Part shown: piece after piece, positions 6,392 to 15,567 of the stretch | Position numbering within the stretch: the first letter of the stretch is position 1 | Layout of the letters: every line of letters begins with the position of its first letter | Origin: Lederbergia sp. NSJ-179 | GTDB taxonomy: Bacteria > Bacillota > Bacilli > Bacillales > Bacillaceae_C | DNA: 41,456 nt | NCBI RefSeq assembly: GCF_022867885.1 | Contig: NZ_JALIFP010000036.1 | Coordinates: forward strand, 1-41,456 | Reading direction: 5' to 3' | Position numbers and translations under genes: made by a program | The notes under the pieces: model-generated | Databases searched by the model: none | Seen by the model: the letters and a program-made list of their open reading frames with translations, nothing else | Told to the model about the DNA's origin: nothing

Positions 6392-7729
6392 ATGAAGAAG
6401 GTTAGAAAGGGATTATTAGTCTTTGTTCTTAGTGCATTTATGTTAGTCACTGGATGCAGTGGTAACTCAAGTAATTCAGGAGGAGAATCAAAGGAAAAGG
6501 GAGAAACGATTGAATTATCGTTCATGGGACACGGAAACCCCGATGAAAAGAGAATTTTTCAAGCCGTGATTAAATCCTTCGAAGAGAAGTATTCAAATGT
6601 GAAGGTAAAGTATACGAGTGTTCCTCCTGCGGAATATGCGCAAAAACTATCTACATTAATTGCATCTGGTAAACAGCCCGATGTGTATTATGCTGCTGGA
6701 CCTGAGTTCGCCCGTTTTGTTGCGGCTGACCAATTATTAAATCTACAAGAGTACCTTGATAAAACGGATATTTTTAATCCGGACAATGTTTGGGATAGTG
6801 CGCTAGACAGATATCGCTATAATGGGAAAACGGTAGGAGAAGGAGATTTATATGGTTTGCCTAAGGATGTAGGACCGTGGGCAATGGTTTACAACAAAGA
6901 TTTATTTGATGAAGCTGGTGTAGATTATCCACCTCAAGAGGTTGGAGAATGGACATGGAATGATATGTTAGATACCGCGTTAAAATTAACAAAAGATACA
7001 AAAGGTGATGGGAAAACGGATCAGTTTGGTATCGCGGGTTTTCCTTTAGAAAATGCTGTATGGGGTAATGGAGCAGATTATATTGATTATGAAACGGGTG
7101 AGGCGAAAATTGATACGCCCGAATTTATTGAAGCCATGCAATTTGTCGCAGATTTAAGCCAAAAGCACAAAGTATCACCATCTCAAGAGGCGGAAGAAGC
7201 GCAAAATTCCTACACAAGGTTTGTATCTGGAGGAGTCGCAATGTTTGCAATGGGTCCTTGGGATCAACCAAGTTTTTGGGAATTGCCATTTGACTGGGAT
7301 TTAGCCCCTTGGCCAGCTAGTCCCAATACGGGTGAAACGGCAACTTGGCTTGGCTCAATGGGATTTGTTATTTCCAAAAACACTAAACATCCTGATGAAG
7401 CATTTGCCCTTGCTTCATACTTATCATTAGATGAGGACGGGCAAAGGCAGTTTATGGAGTTAGGGCAACAGGTACCAAACTTAAAGAGTCTTGCGCAAGA
7501 CGAGTTTTTAAAGATGGACAAGGCTCCGGAAAACCGTCAAGAGTTTATTAATATTATTGAGGATTACGGTAGACCAAACAACGGTTGGAGATCTCCAGAT
7601 GTTCAGTGGCTCGATTATTTTAATCAGGAAGCCGCAAAGGTTTGGAATGGAGAAATGTCTGTTGAAGATTGGGTAAAACAAGTTAAACCTAAAATGGAGG
7701 AACTGTACAAAAAAGGAAACTTGAAGTGA
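6392..7729 (+). CDS. CUT1-type sugar ABC transporter substrate-binding lipoprotein
   Basis: This 445-residue extracellular solute-binding protein (family 1) has a lipoprotein signal peptide ending in LVTGC, with lipid attachment expected at Cys22, then a Ser/Gly/Asn-rich linker and the bilobal binding fold (LSFMGHGNPDEKRIF, LIASGKQPDVYYA, YGLPKDVGPWAMVYNKD). It captures an oligosaccharide outside the membrane for the permeases encoded next. The ATG at 6392 follows AGGGGGAAC; an upstream ATG at 6359 would bury the signal peptide. It is the first gene of the operon and is followed by a hairpin that probably keeps its mRNA more abundant than that of the permeases. Confidence 0.9.
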   Translation: MKKVRKGLLVFVLSAFMLVTGCSGNSSNSGGESKEKGETIELSFMGHGNPDEKRIFQAVIKSFEEKYSNVKVKYTSVPPAEYAQKLSTLIASGKQPDVYYAAGPEFARFVAADQLLNLQEYLDKTDIFNPDNVWDSALDRYRYNGKTVGEGDLYGLPKDVGPWAMVYNKDLFDEAGVDYPPQEVGEWTWNDMLDTALKLTKDTKGDGKTDQFGIAGFPLENAVWGNGADYIDYETGEAKIDTPEFIEAMQFVADLSQKHKVSPSQEAEEAQNSYTRFVSGGVAMFAMGPWDQPSFWELPFDWDLAPWPASPNTGETATWLGSMGFVISKNTKHPDEAFALASYLSLDEDGQRQFMELGQQVPNLKSLAQDEFLKMDKAPENRQEFINIIEDYGRPNNGWRSPDVQWLDYFNQEAAKVWNGEMSVEDWVKQVKPKMEELYKKGNLK

Positions 7730-7739
7730 TCGAATAAAA

Positions 7740-7776
7740 ACATAATCTAGTACTTAAACATACTAGATTATGTTTT
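7740..7776 (+). terminator. Hairpin between binding-protein and permease genes
   Basis: A 13-base perfect stem (ACATAATCTAGTA with TACTAGATTATGT) is followed by TTTG. It lies between the binding-protein stop and the permease ribosome site. Partial termination or 3' protection here is a usual way to express more binding protein than permease. Confidence 0.65.
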
Positions 7777-7806
7777 GTCCATTGATTGAATAAAGGAGGG
7801 AGAATT

Positions 7807-8748
7807 GTGGGTGAGTTGCTTATGGAGACTGAGAAAAAGGCCAATTCGAAACAAAAACGATCTAAAATTCCTGGATATAAAAAGAAAGAGATCATGTGGG
7901 CTTATTTATTTGTTGCAGCCCCAGTGATTGGTTTTCTCTTATTTGGGCTTATTCCTACCATTTGGTCAGTAGGTCTAAGTTTTACTGAATGGGATCTAAT
8001 TAATAAACCTAAATTTGCAGGAGTAGATAATTATAGGGAGCTTCTCGGGGACGAAAAGGTCTTTAAATCTATTTATAATACCATCTACCTCATGATTGGA
8101 ATTCCGATTGGGATGATCCTTTCATTAATATTGGCCGTTATGATGAATAGAAAGATCAGAGGGATTAGTGTTTTTAGAGCGATCTATTATATTCCGGTCA
8201 TCACTCCGATTATTGCCGTTTCACTCGTTTGGCAATGGATTCTTAATTATGATTTTGGACTTTTAAATAATATGCTATGGGAATGGTTCGGAATACAAGG
8301 TCCCAATTGGCTAGGAAGTGCAGCTTGGGTTAAACCAGCGCTCATCATTATTGGCGTTTGGACAGGATTAGGAAGTAATATGATTCTTTATCTAGCAGGA
8401 CTTCAATCCATCCCTAGTTCGTATTATGAAGCCGCGGAAGTGGATGGGGCGAATATTTATCAAAAGTTTGTAAAGATCACTTTTCCTTTGCTATCACCTA
8501 TCCATTTTTTTGTGCTTGTTATGGGTGTGATCGGAGCGTTTCAGTCTTTCAGCCAAATATATGTTCTCGCTAATGATGGAGGCCCTGAATATAGTGCAGC
8601 TACGATTGTTTTTTATATTTTTGAACATGGGTTTAAATATTACAATATGGGATATGCAAGTTCAATTGCATGGATACTGGGTGTAATTGTCTTTATTGTA
8701 ACGTTAATCCAATTCAAATTATCTAAACATTGGGTTTATGAAGGATAG
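7807..8748 (+). CDS. Sugar ABC transporter permease (MalF/UgpA type)
   Basis: A CUT1 membrane subunit of about 313 residues with six predicted membrane segments, the first near VAAPVIGFLLFGLIPTIWS. The ATPase-coupling EAA loop is visible as YYEAAEVDGANIYQKFVKIT followed by FPLL. It pairs with the next permease and the preceding binding lipoprotein. I chose the GTG at 7807, 7 bases after AAAGGAGGG; an ATG at 7822 is also possible. No ATP-binding subunit is present in this operon, so the complex must borrow a shared one such as MsmX. Confidence 0.9.
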   Translation: MGELLMETEKKANSKQKRSKIPGYKKKEIMWAYLFVAAPVIGFLLFGLIPTIWSVGLSFTEWDLINKPKFAGVDNYRELLGDEKVFKSIYNTIYLMIGIPIGMILSLILAVMMNRKIRGISVFRAIYYIPVITPIIAVSLVWQWILNYDFGLLNNMLWEWFGIQGPNWLGSAAWVKPALIIIGVWTGLGSNMILYLAGLQSIPSSYYEAAEVDGANIYQKFVKITFPLLSPIHFFVLVMGVIGAFQSFSQIYVLANDGGPEYSAATIVFYIFEHGFKYYNMGYASSIAWILGVIVFIVTLIQFKLSKHWVYEG

Positions 8749-8760
8749 GAGGATGACGGT

Positions 8761-9597
8761 ATGAGAAGTGAAAAAATTATTAATATTTGGGCTTTTGTTA
8801 TCCTGTTATTTGGATCAGTGGCCATGCTCGTACCTTTTGTTTGGTCAATCTCTACCTCATTAAAAGATCAAAAAAATATATTTCAAATGCCACCCAAATG
8901 GATTCCCGATCCAGCAACTATCCAGCATTATATTGACGTTTGGAAGGAAGTCCCGTTGTTAAGTGGATTTATTAATACGCTTATCGTTGTCGTTTTTGTG
9001 TTGGTGATTGGCATTTTCACCTCCACGATGGCTGCTTATGCTTTTGCTAAAATTGCTTTTCCATTTAAAGAAACGATTTTTTTAGCCCTATTAGGTACAA
9101 TGATGATTCCCTTTGCAGTCGTGATGATTCCACAATTTATTATGTTTTCTAAATTGGATTGGGTAGATACATTGCTCCCTTTAATTTTACCGGGTCTCTT
9201 TGGGAATATTGTGACTGTGTTCTTTTTAAGGCAATTTTTACAGAGTGCCTTGCCTGATGAATTAATCGATGCATCCAAAATAGACGGCAGCGGTTTTACC
9301 CGTACTTTTTTCACCATTGTTTTACCTGTTGCAAAACCGGCTATTGCTGCACAAGCGGCGTTAGGCTTTATGGGGATTTGGAATGACTTTCTAGGACCGT
9401 TAATTTATTTGCATTCTCCAGAGAAACAAACGTTACAGGTTGTAATCGCATCGATGCAGGCACAGTATATGGGCTCTTCCAATTATCCATTGATATTGGC
9501 CGCGTCCATTATATCCATGATTCCATGTGTGGTGATCTTTTTAATAGCACAAAAGCATTTTGTTCAATCATTGGCGATCAGTGGTATAAAAGGTTAG
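8761..9597 (+). CDS. Sugar ABC transporter permease (MalG/UgpE type)
   Basis: The second CUT1 membrane subunit, 278 residues, with about six membrane segments and the EAA-loop sequence LIDASKIDGSGFTRTFFTIV followed by LP. It starts with ATG 8 bases after AGGAGG, only 12 bases after the first permease gene, so the two are co-translated. The end HFVQSLAISGIKG is typical of MalG-type subunits. Confidence 0.9.
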   Translation: MRSEKIINIWAFVILLFGSVAMLVPFVWSISTSLKDQKNIFQMPPKWIPDPATIQHYIDVWKEVPLLSGFINTLIVVVFVLVIGIFTSTMAAYAFAKIAFPFKETIFLALLGTMMIPFAVVMIPQFIMFSKLDWVDTLLPLILPGLFGNIVTVFFLRQFLQSALPDELIDASKIDGSGFTRTFFTIVLPVAKPAIAAQAALGFMGIWNDFLGPLIYLHSPEKQTLQVVIASMQAQYMGSSNYPLILAASIISMIPCVVIFLIAQKHFVQSLAISGIKG

Positions 9598-9636
9598 TTA
9601 AAGTAAGTTGAACGTTTCTGGAGGTTGCAAATTCGC

Positions 9637-12048
9637 ATGAATCGAAATCAATATTTCACTATACTCTATTTAAGCCTTATGCTATTGGGGTTAACAGCCT
9701 GTACGCAAATAGAGGAAGTAAAGGTGGATATAAACATGGATAAGATGCAAACTTACGCTAATCCTTTTGAATTAGCTGACGAATGGCCGGATTATGGTAT
9801 CGGTGATCCTTATGTTTTTCGATATAACGGAACCTATTATTTATATGTGAGTACAAAGGACGCCAGGGTAGGGATTAAAGCATGGAGTTCCACAGATTTA
9901 GTTAATTGGACGTACGAAGGATTAGTGACTGAGGATGAACGGACGACATCGGCCTATGCCCCTGAAGTTGTCTATTGGAATGGAACCTTTTATATGTATA
10001 CGTCGCCAGCAGGAAATGGGCATTATGTTTTAAGCAGTAAGAGTCCGACAGGCCCTTTTAAGATCGAAACGGAGAATCTAGGAATGTCCATCGATGGATC
10101 TGTTTTTATCGATGATGATGGTTCGTGGTATTTTACCCATGCGGGAAATACTGGAATAGTTGGTCATAGAATGAAAGATCCATATACTTTCGAAGAAGGC
10201 GTGGAAACGAATGTTTTTTTGGATCACTGGACAGAAGGCTCTATGATCATCAAGAATAACGATTTCTACTATATGACGTATACGGGAAATCATGTGTTCA
10301 GTAAAGGTTACAGAATTAATTATGCTGTTTCTGAAAAAGGTCCATTAGAAGGATATGAGGTCCCAGAACATAACCCCATCTTAATCAGTACTCAGGATGA
10401 TTTTAATGGACTTGGTCATAATTCGATTGTGATGGGGCCGAATCTAGATTCTTATTATGCTATATACCATAATCTCATTGGCCGTTCGGCTGAGGGCCCT
10501 CCTGTACGGAAAATGAATATCGATCGGATGGTTTTTAATGGAAAAAAATTAGATGTACTTGGGCCAACTCATTACCCGACGCCTGTACCAGACCCGCCTG
10601 ATTTTGAAAAAAGATGGGAAGAAAATGAACAGGTTGAAGAAAATTGGTTCAGTGAGGTTAAGACGAAGGATCATTTTACTGCAGAGTTTAATTTTGCAAT
10701 ACCGGAGAAAACGAAGGATGCGAAGGTCGCAACGCAGTTTTCTTACCAGGATGATGGTCATTATGGAGCAATATCCATTGACCTTGAAGGAAATAAAATC
10801 GAACTTTTACAAGTAGTGGATGGAAAAACGCAAATTTTAGGTTCTGCTGCTTTTCCTGAGGAATTTGATTTTAGCTCCCTGCATAATATCAGAATAGAAA
10901 ATAGAAAAAATAAAACGATCGTATTTTTGGATGGAATGAAAAAAATGGAGGTAGAAGCTACTAATTTTGGTGCAGGGGAAATAGGTTATCAATTTGAACA
11001 TGCAAATCTGTCTTTAGGCTATACTGCTTTCTCCAATCATGTCGATCATTCGAGTGATTATGAATTATACAAGCCCTTGCCTGGTACGATCGAAGCTGTT
11101 CATTACTTGGAGGGTGAAAACCGAGGGTATTCGATTAAGGAACCTTCAACAGAAAATCGTTACCGGGAGAATGTTCCCGTTCAATTACGTGAAGATGGTT
11201 CATATTCTGTGACTTTGAAAGATAAGGGCGACTGGCTGAAATATAAAGTAAATGCAAGTGTTGCGGGATTGTATGAGGTAAGTGCGGTTATCCATCCAAA
11301 CTCGGTGAAAAGTAATTTTTCTATCGGAATATCGATAGACGATGAAAAGCAAGAGACGTTTAAAGTGAAAAAAGGTTTCATAGATGGTGAAGCTCCCTTT
11401 CAAAAGGTACGCCTTGGCAGAATAAATATAGAAGAAGGTTTTCATCTATTAAAATTATGGCTTAAAGGCGGAGACGTGGAAATCAATCATTTGGAATTTA
11501 ACCTTGTTTCTGATGAAAAACTTGATCTTGAAAATGGAATAAAGCAAGTGGAAGCAGATGATATCCACGGTGCCTGGAAACAACATAAAGACGGGGTAGA
11601 CTCTAATTCTTCTGAAGATATGAAGCTTTATGTTGGGGATGAAAAGTGGACGGATGTTGAAGCTGAGTTAACGTTTGAAATCAATGATGAACTGATGGAT
11701 GAAGCAGGACTGTTATTAAGAGTCACCAATGAATCTGATTTTGAACATCAAGTAAAAGATTCGTTGATGGGCTATTATGTTTCTTTCAATGCAAGGGAAA
11801 TATCCTTACAAAAATTGAACTACAATTCTACTGAATTACAATCGACGTCTGTTTCATTGGATGAAGGAAAAGAATACCGTTTACGTGTTTCAGTTGAAAA
11901 TCATGAGATCAACGTTTATTTGGATCATAAAAAAGAACCGATTCTTTCCTATAAAGACCCTATGGCATTTATGAATGGAAAAGTCGGAATAAGATCTGAG
12001 TACTCGGATGTATATTTTAAGCAGTTGAAGATTAAATCTTTACCATAA
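9637..12048 (+). CDS. Membrane-anchored GH43 with lectin-like and CBM6-like modules
   Basis: An 803-residue surface enzyme. It has a lipobox LTAC (lipid on Cys22) and a GH43 propeller (about 38-315) with Asp57 (GIGDPYVF), Asp153 (SIDGSVF) and Glu200 (HWTEGSM). Then come a lectin-like beta-sandwich (about 318-475), a CBM6-like module (about 478-628, beginning KPLPGTIEAVHY) and a C-terminal lectin-like domain (about 629-803). It should trim the polysaccharide at the cell surface and feed the adjacent importer. It is a paralogue of the large secreted GH43 at 15568, with the same module order. The ATG at 9637 is 12 bases after GGAGG; the TTG at 9625 directly abuts that site and is unlikely. Specificity within GH43 is not determined. 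Confidence 0.88.
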   Translation: MNRNQYFTILYLSLMLLGLTACTQIEEVKVDINMDKMQTYANPFELADEWPDYGIGDPYVFRYNGTYYLYVSTKDARVGIKAWSSTDLVNWTYEGLVTEDERTTSAYAPEVVYWNGTFYMYTSPAGNGHYVLSSKSPTGPFKIETENLGMSIDGSVFIDDDGSWYFTHAGNTGIVGHRMKDPYTFEEGVETNVFLDHWTEGSMIIKNNDFYYMTYTGNHVFSKGYRINYAVSEKGPLEGYEVPEHNPILISTQDDFNGLGHNSIVMGPNLDSYYAIYHNLIGRSAEGPPVRKMNIDRMVFNGKKLDVLGPTHYPTPVPDPPDFEKRWEENEQVEENWFSEVKTKDHFTAEFNFAIPEKTKDAKVATQFSYQDDGHYGAISIDLEGNKIELLQVVDGKTQILGSAAFPEEFDFSSLHNIRIENRKNKTIVFLDGMKKMEVEATNFGAGEIGYQFEHANLSLGYTAFSNHVDHSSDYELYKPLPGTIEAVHYLEGENRGYSIKEPSTENRYRENVPVQLREDGSYSVTLKDKGDWLKYKVNASVAGLYEVSAVIHPNSVKSNFSIGISIDDEKQETFKVKKGFIDGEAPFQKVRLGRINIEEGFHLLKLWLKGGDVEINHLEFNLVSDEKLDLENGIKQVEADDIHGAWKQHKDGVDSNSSEDMKLYVGDEKWTDVEAELTFEINDELMDEAGLLLRVTNESDFEHQVKDSLMGYYVSFNAREISLQKLNYNSTELQSTSVSLDEGKEYRLRVSVENHEINVYLDHKKEPILSYKDPMAFMNGKVGIRSEYSDVYFKQLKIKSLP

Positions 12049-12075
12049 TAAAACATTTTAAGGAGAATTTACTAC

Positions 12076-13839
12076 ATGAATTACAATACTATTCCAAGAA
12101 AAGAATATCCAAGACCTCACTTTGCGAGAGGGGATTGGTTAAACCTAAATGGAGAATGGAACTTTGCTTTTGACGAAAAAAATATTGGCGAGAAGGAAGG
12201 GTGGTACGAATCCGGAAACCTTCAACAAAAAATCATCGTTCCTTTTACATATGAAACGAAGGCAAGTGGTATTGGCGAAGAAACATTTTGTGCTAATATA
12301 TGGTATCAAAAACAAGTAACAATTTCTGAAGATTACAGGAATAAGAAGGTTACTTTACATTTCCAGGCAGTAGATTATATGACAAAAGTATGGGTAAATG
12401 GCAAGTTTGTTGGTAAACATCAAGGTGGACAAATTGCCTTTTCGTTTGATGTGACGGATTATCTTGGGGATGACCTAACGCTAAATATAGTAGTCAAATG
12501 TGAGGATAGTATTAGTTGCCATCAGCCCAGAGGGAAACAACGTTGGCTGGATAAAAACTTTGGTTGTTGGTACGTACAAACAACGGGAATTTGGCAGACG
12601 GTGTGGCTGGAATTTTTAAATGAAGTACATGTAGATTCGGTCAAAATCACACCAGATATTGATACAGAATCAGTCGAGTTTTCTTATCAGTTTGCAGAAG
12701 AGGTTGATTTTAGTGATGATTTAACGTTGAAGACGGAGATCACCTTTAATCAAATACCGATCAAATCCTTTAGTTTTGATGTCCATCGTCCAAAGCACAC
12801 ATCGAAAGTAAATATTGCCAGTGACCATTTTGATTGGAAAGTAATGCTATGGAGTCCAGAACATCCAAATCTTTATGATGTCGTTTTTACCCTTTATAAA
12901 AATGGAGAGATACTGGATCAAGTTGAATCCTACTTTGGCATGAGAAAGATTTCGATTGAAAATGGAAATGTATTATTGAATAACGTTCCTATCTACCAGC
13001 GATTACTTTTGGACCAAGGTTATTGGCAAGATAGTCATTTAACACCTCCTTCAGAAGAAGCGATTTTGGAGGATATAGATAAAACAATGGAAATGGGCTA
13101 TAACGGTGTTCGTAAACATATGAAAGTGGAAGACCAACGCTATCTCTACTGGGCTGATAAGAAAGGATTGCTCGTTTGGTCGGAAATGGCTGCCACTTAT
13201 GAATTCTCCGATGAAGCGGTGCAAAATTTTACAGAAGAATGGATGGAAGTAGTGAAGCAACAATATAATCATCCATCCATCATTACGTGGACTCCTTTTA
13301 ATGAGTCTTGGGGAATTAAGAATATATATACAGATGTAAAGCAACAGCAATTTACGGAAGGGATCTATCACCTGACGAAAGCATTTGATAGCATGAGGCC
13401 GGTAATTGTCAACGATGGCTGGGAGCATACGGTGTCAGATATTTTAACCTTGCATGATTATGTGGAATTGGGTGAAGAGTTTTCAGAGCGATATAAGGAT
13501 CTAGAAACCATTGTTGACAACAAGATTGCCTTCAATAAGCATAAGCATGCAATGGCTCAAGGTTACGAATATAAGGGTCAACCAATCATTATAAGTGAAT
13601 ATGGTGGTATCGCCTTTAGCTCAGAAAAAGGCTGGGGGTATGGGAATCAAGTAAAAAATGAGGAAGAGTTTCTAAAAAGATTTGAATCTATTACTCAAGC
13701 CATCAAGGATATAGATTACATTTGCGGATTCTGTTATACCCAGATCACAGACGTTCAACAGGAAGTAAATGGATTGCTTACCGAAGATCGACAACCAAAA
13801 ATAGAGATGAAAAAGATTCGAGACATTAATCTTAAGTAA
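12076..13839 (+). CDS. Glycoside hydrolase family 2 enzyme, intracellular
   Basis: A 587-residue GH2 protein with the usual order: sugar-binding jelly roll (RGDWLNLNGEWNFAFD, about 1-180), Ig-like domain (about 185-300) and TIM barrel (about 305-587). The acid/base is Glu410 in FNESW and the nucleophile is Glu508 in ISEYGG. GH2 covers beta-galactosidase, beta-glucuronidase, beta-mannosidase and arabinosidase-type activities. This is shorter than LacZ and lacks its C-terminal domains, so the substrate is open. It has no signal peptide and acts on imported oligosaccharides. AAGGAG precedes the ATG and the gap to the GH43 gene is 27 bases, so it belongs to the same operon. Confidence 0.9.
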   Translation: MNYNTIPRKEYPRPHFARGDWLNLNGEWNFAFDEKNIGEKEGWYESGNLQQKIIVPFTYETKASGIGEETFCANIWYQKQVTISEDYRNKKVTLHFQAVDYMTKVWVNGKFVGKHQGGQIAFSFDVTDYLGDDLTLNIVVKCEDSISCHQPRGKQRWLDKNFGCWYVQTTGIWQTVWLEFLNEVHVDSVKITPDIDTESVEFSYQFAEEVDFSDDLTLKTEITFNQIPIKSFSFDVHRPKHTSKVNIASDHFDWKVMLWSPEHPNLYDVVFTLYKNGEILDQVESYFGMRKISIENGNVLLNNVPIYQRLLLDQGYWQDSHLTPPSEEAILEDIDKTMEMGYNGVRKHMKVEDQRYLYWADKKGLLVWSEMAATYEFSDEAVQNFTEEWMEVVKQQYNHPSIITWTPFNESWGIKNIYTDVKQQQFTEGIYHLTKAFDSMRPVIVNDGWEHTVSDILTLHDYVELGEEFSERYKDLETIVDNKIAFNKHKHAMAQGYEYKGQPIIISEYGGIAFSSEKGWGYGNQVKNEEEFLKRFESITQAIKDIDYICGFCYTQITDVQQEVNGLLTEDRQPKIEMKKIRDINLK

Positions 13840-13899
13840 TATTGGTGTTAAAAAGAAAAAAACGAAGCCCAAAAAATCATTGCTGAGGTGAATAGGTAA

Positions 13900-15399
13900 A
13901 TGACTAATCGGGTCAACTTTAAACAAAAAATAGAAAAGGGGAGCTTACTTCCCTTTTTTTCCCATCGTTTTATATTGCCTGACGAAAGAGATTGGATAAC
14001 CTTCACTTTCAATACCATCGATAATATTTGGTTGCAGTTCCTCGTGTTCGATGCCCATGGAACGTTACGGGTACAATATTTACGGGGTAATTCGTCAAAT
14101 AAAATATTGCTACATAAGGAACCAGAAAAATCAAGTGCCCTTACAATTCCAGGTGAATTGGCGGAAGGTGAGTGGGTGATACAAGCTTTTACAGCTCACG
14201 GATCCAATGATGATCGTCATCAGATAGAGTCCAATGCCTCGTACGAAATTGTCGTTGAATCAGGTAAAGGTGATGTGATCGACCAGGGTGATTTTCATCC
14301 ATTCGGAAATACCCACTGGGTTTTACCGCAACAAGGTGAGGGATTTTTTATCAACGGATATGACTGGGACGAAGTGAAAGAGCCAGGGGAAAGGTGGTAC
14401 CGTGGGGATTTTCATACACACACGATTTTTTCCGATGGGAAAATGACACGCAGCGGTAATATCGAAAGTGCGAAGAAGCAAAATTTAGACTTCTTCGTAG
14501 CGACCGAACACAATATTGTTCATACGTCGTGGACAGAAGAGGAATTATTGATCATTCCTGGGGTAGAAGTGACATCCACGAAGGGGCACTGGAATGTACT
14601 AGGGGTGCGGCAGTGGCCAGATATAAGGACATCATTGCTTGATGGCGGTTTGCAAACCGAGGCAGGGACTAAGCGTCTCTTTGAAGAAATGAAAAATACT
14701 GGTGCGTTATGCTCCGTTAACCACCCGTTTTTACCGCCGTGGGCTTGGCAGTTTGCTGATCTCCCTCTCTCTATGATTGACAGTATTGAAATTTGGAATG
14801 ATCCGACGTTCAAAGACAATCTAATCGCAACTGAACGTGCTTTGAACTTTTGGTCGAACGTTTGGAATGAAGGTTATCATATAACCGGAATTGGTGGTTC
14901 CGATTCTCATCTTCTCCCGCATGAAAGTTATAATGACGATGCTCAGCCTTCTTTGATCGGTGACCCGGCAACGCATGTCCGTGCACAAAACTTGTCTGCT
15001 TCCGCTATTTTAAATGCTGTTAAACAAGGAAAGGTGTTTGTGTCTAGAGGGCCATTTATCCATTTTAGTGCTTCTATAGGCGATCAAACATTTAACATCG
15101 GTGAGGAAATAACGGCTGCACTGGAACAAAATGATTATAGCGGGAAGTGTTTAGTGACTCTTGAAAATTGTGATGGAGACATTTCCATTGCTTGGATTGA
15201 AAATGGTGAAATCGTATTGGAAGAACAAGGAACCAGCTCCAGCTATACATTTAATTGGAAAAATAAAGGGTATCGTTGGCTGCGAGTGGATGTGAGGTCG
15301 GGGGATGGACAATTGTTAGGCTTCACGAATCCATTTTATTACGGCAGTCAAACACCGTCTGTCTCGACATGGGGGGAGTTACTTCAAAAAATCCAGTAG
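13900..15399 (+). CDS. PHP-domain metal-dependent hydrolase (CehA/McbA type)
   Basis: A 499-residue protein. The N-terminal 160 residues form a beta-rich domain. Residues about 165-390 carry a PHP metal site: His172 and His174 in DFHTHT, Asp179 in SDG, Glu203-His204 in EHN, His275 in VNHP, and Asp335/His337 in GSDSH. A C-terminal beta domain follows. PHP proteins cleave phosphoesters or, in CehA/McbA, carbamates and amides. In a glycan operon between a GH2 and a GH43, removal of a non-sugar ester or phosphate from the glycan is a reasonable guess, but no substrate can be shown. It is cytoplasmic. The ribosome site GAGGTGA lies before the ATG, 60 bases after the GH2 gene. Confidence 0.8.
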   Translation: MTNRVNFKQKIEKGSLLPFFSHRFILPDERDWITFTFNTIDNIWLQFLVFDAHGTLRVQYLRGNSSNKILLHKEPEKSSALTIPGELAEGEWVIQAFTAHGSNDDRHQIESNASYEIVVESGKGDVIDQGDFHPFGNTHWVLPQQGEGFFINGYDWDEVKEPGERWYRGDFHTHTIFSDGKMTRSGNIESAKKQNLDFFVATEHNIVHTSWTEEELLIIPGVEVTSTKGHWNVLGVRQWPDIRTSLLDGGLQTEAGTKRLFEEMKNTGALCSVNHPFLPPWAWQFADLPLSMIDSIEIWNDPTFKDNLIATERALNFWSNVWNEGYHITGIGGSDSHLLPHESYNDDAQPSLIGDPATHVRAQNLSASAILNAVKQGKVFVSRGPFIHFSASIGDQTFNIGEEITAALEQNDYSGKCLVTLENCDGDISIAWIENGEIVLEEQGTSSSYTFNWKNKGYRWLRVDVRSGDGQLLGFTNPFYYGSQTPSVSTWGELLQKIQ

Positions 15400-15452
15400 A
15401 GTAGCATTAATATATCTATTTACAAAAGGAATTAAAACTAAAATATTTTTAA

Positions 15453-15467
15453 ATGTAATCGATATCA
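15453..15467 (+). promoter_or_regulatory. cre site (full consensus match)
   Basis: ATGTAATCGATATCA fits every defined position of the CcpA cre consensus WTGNAANCGNWNNCW. It is about 100 bases before the start of the 1373-residue GH43 gene, in a 168-base gap long enough for its own promoter. It implies glucose repression of the secreted enzyme. Confidence 0.5.
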
Positions 15468-15567
15468 TAAGGGGGCAAAAAGATTATTAGAGCCTCCTAT
15501 TACTTCCATAATATTTGCAAAAAGCGTTCATGTTGAAAAAGTTCAAAATGATAATAAAAGGGAGGTT

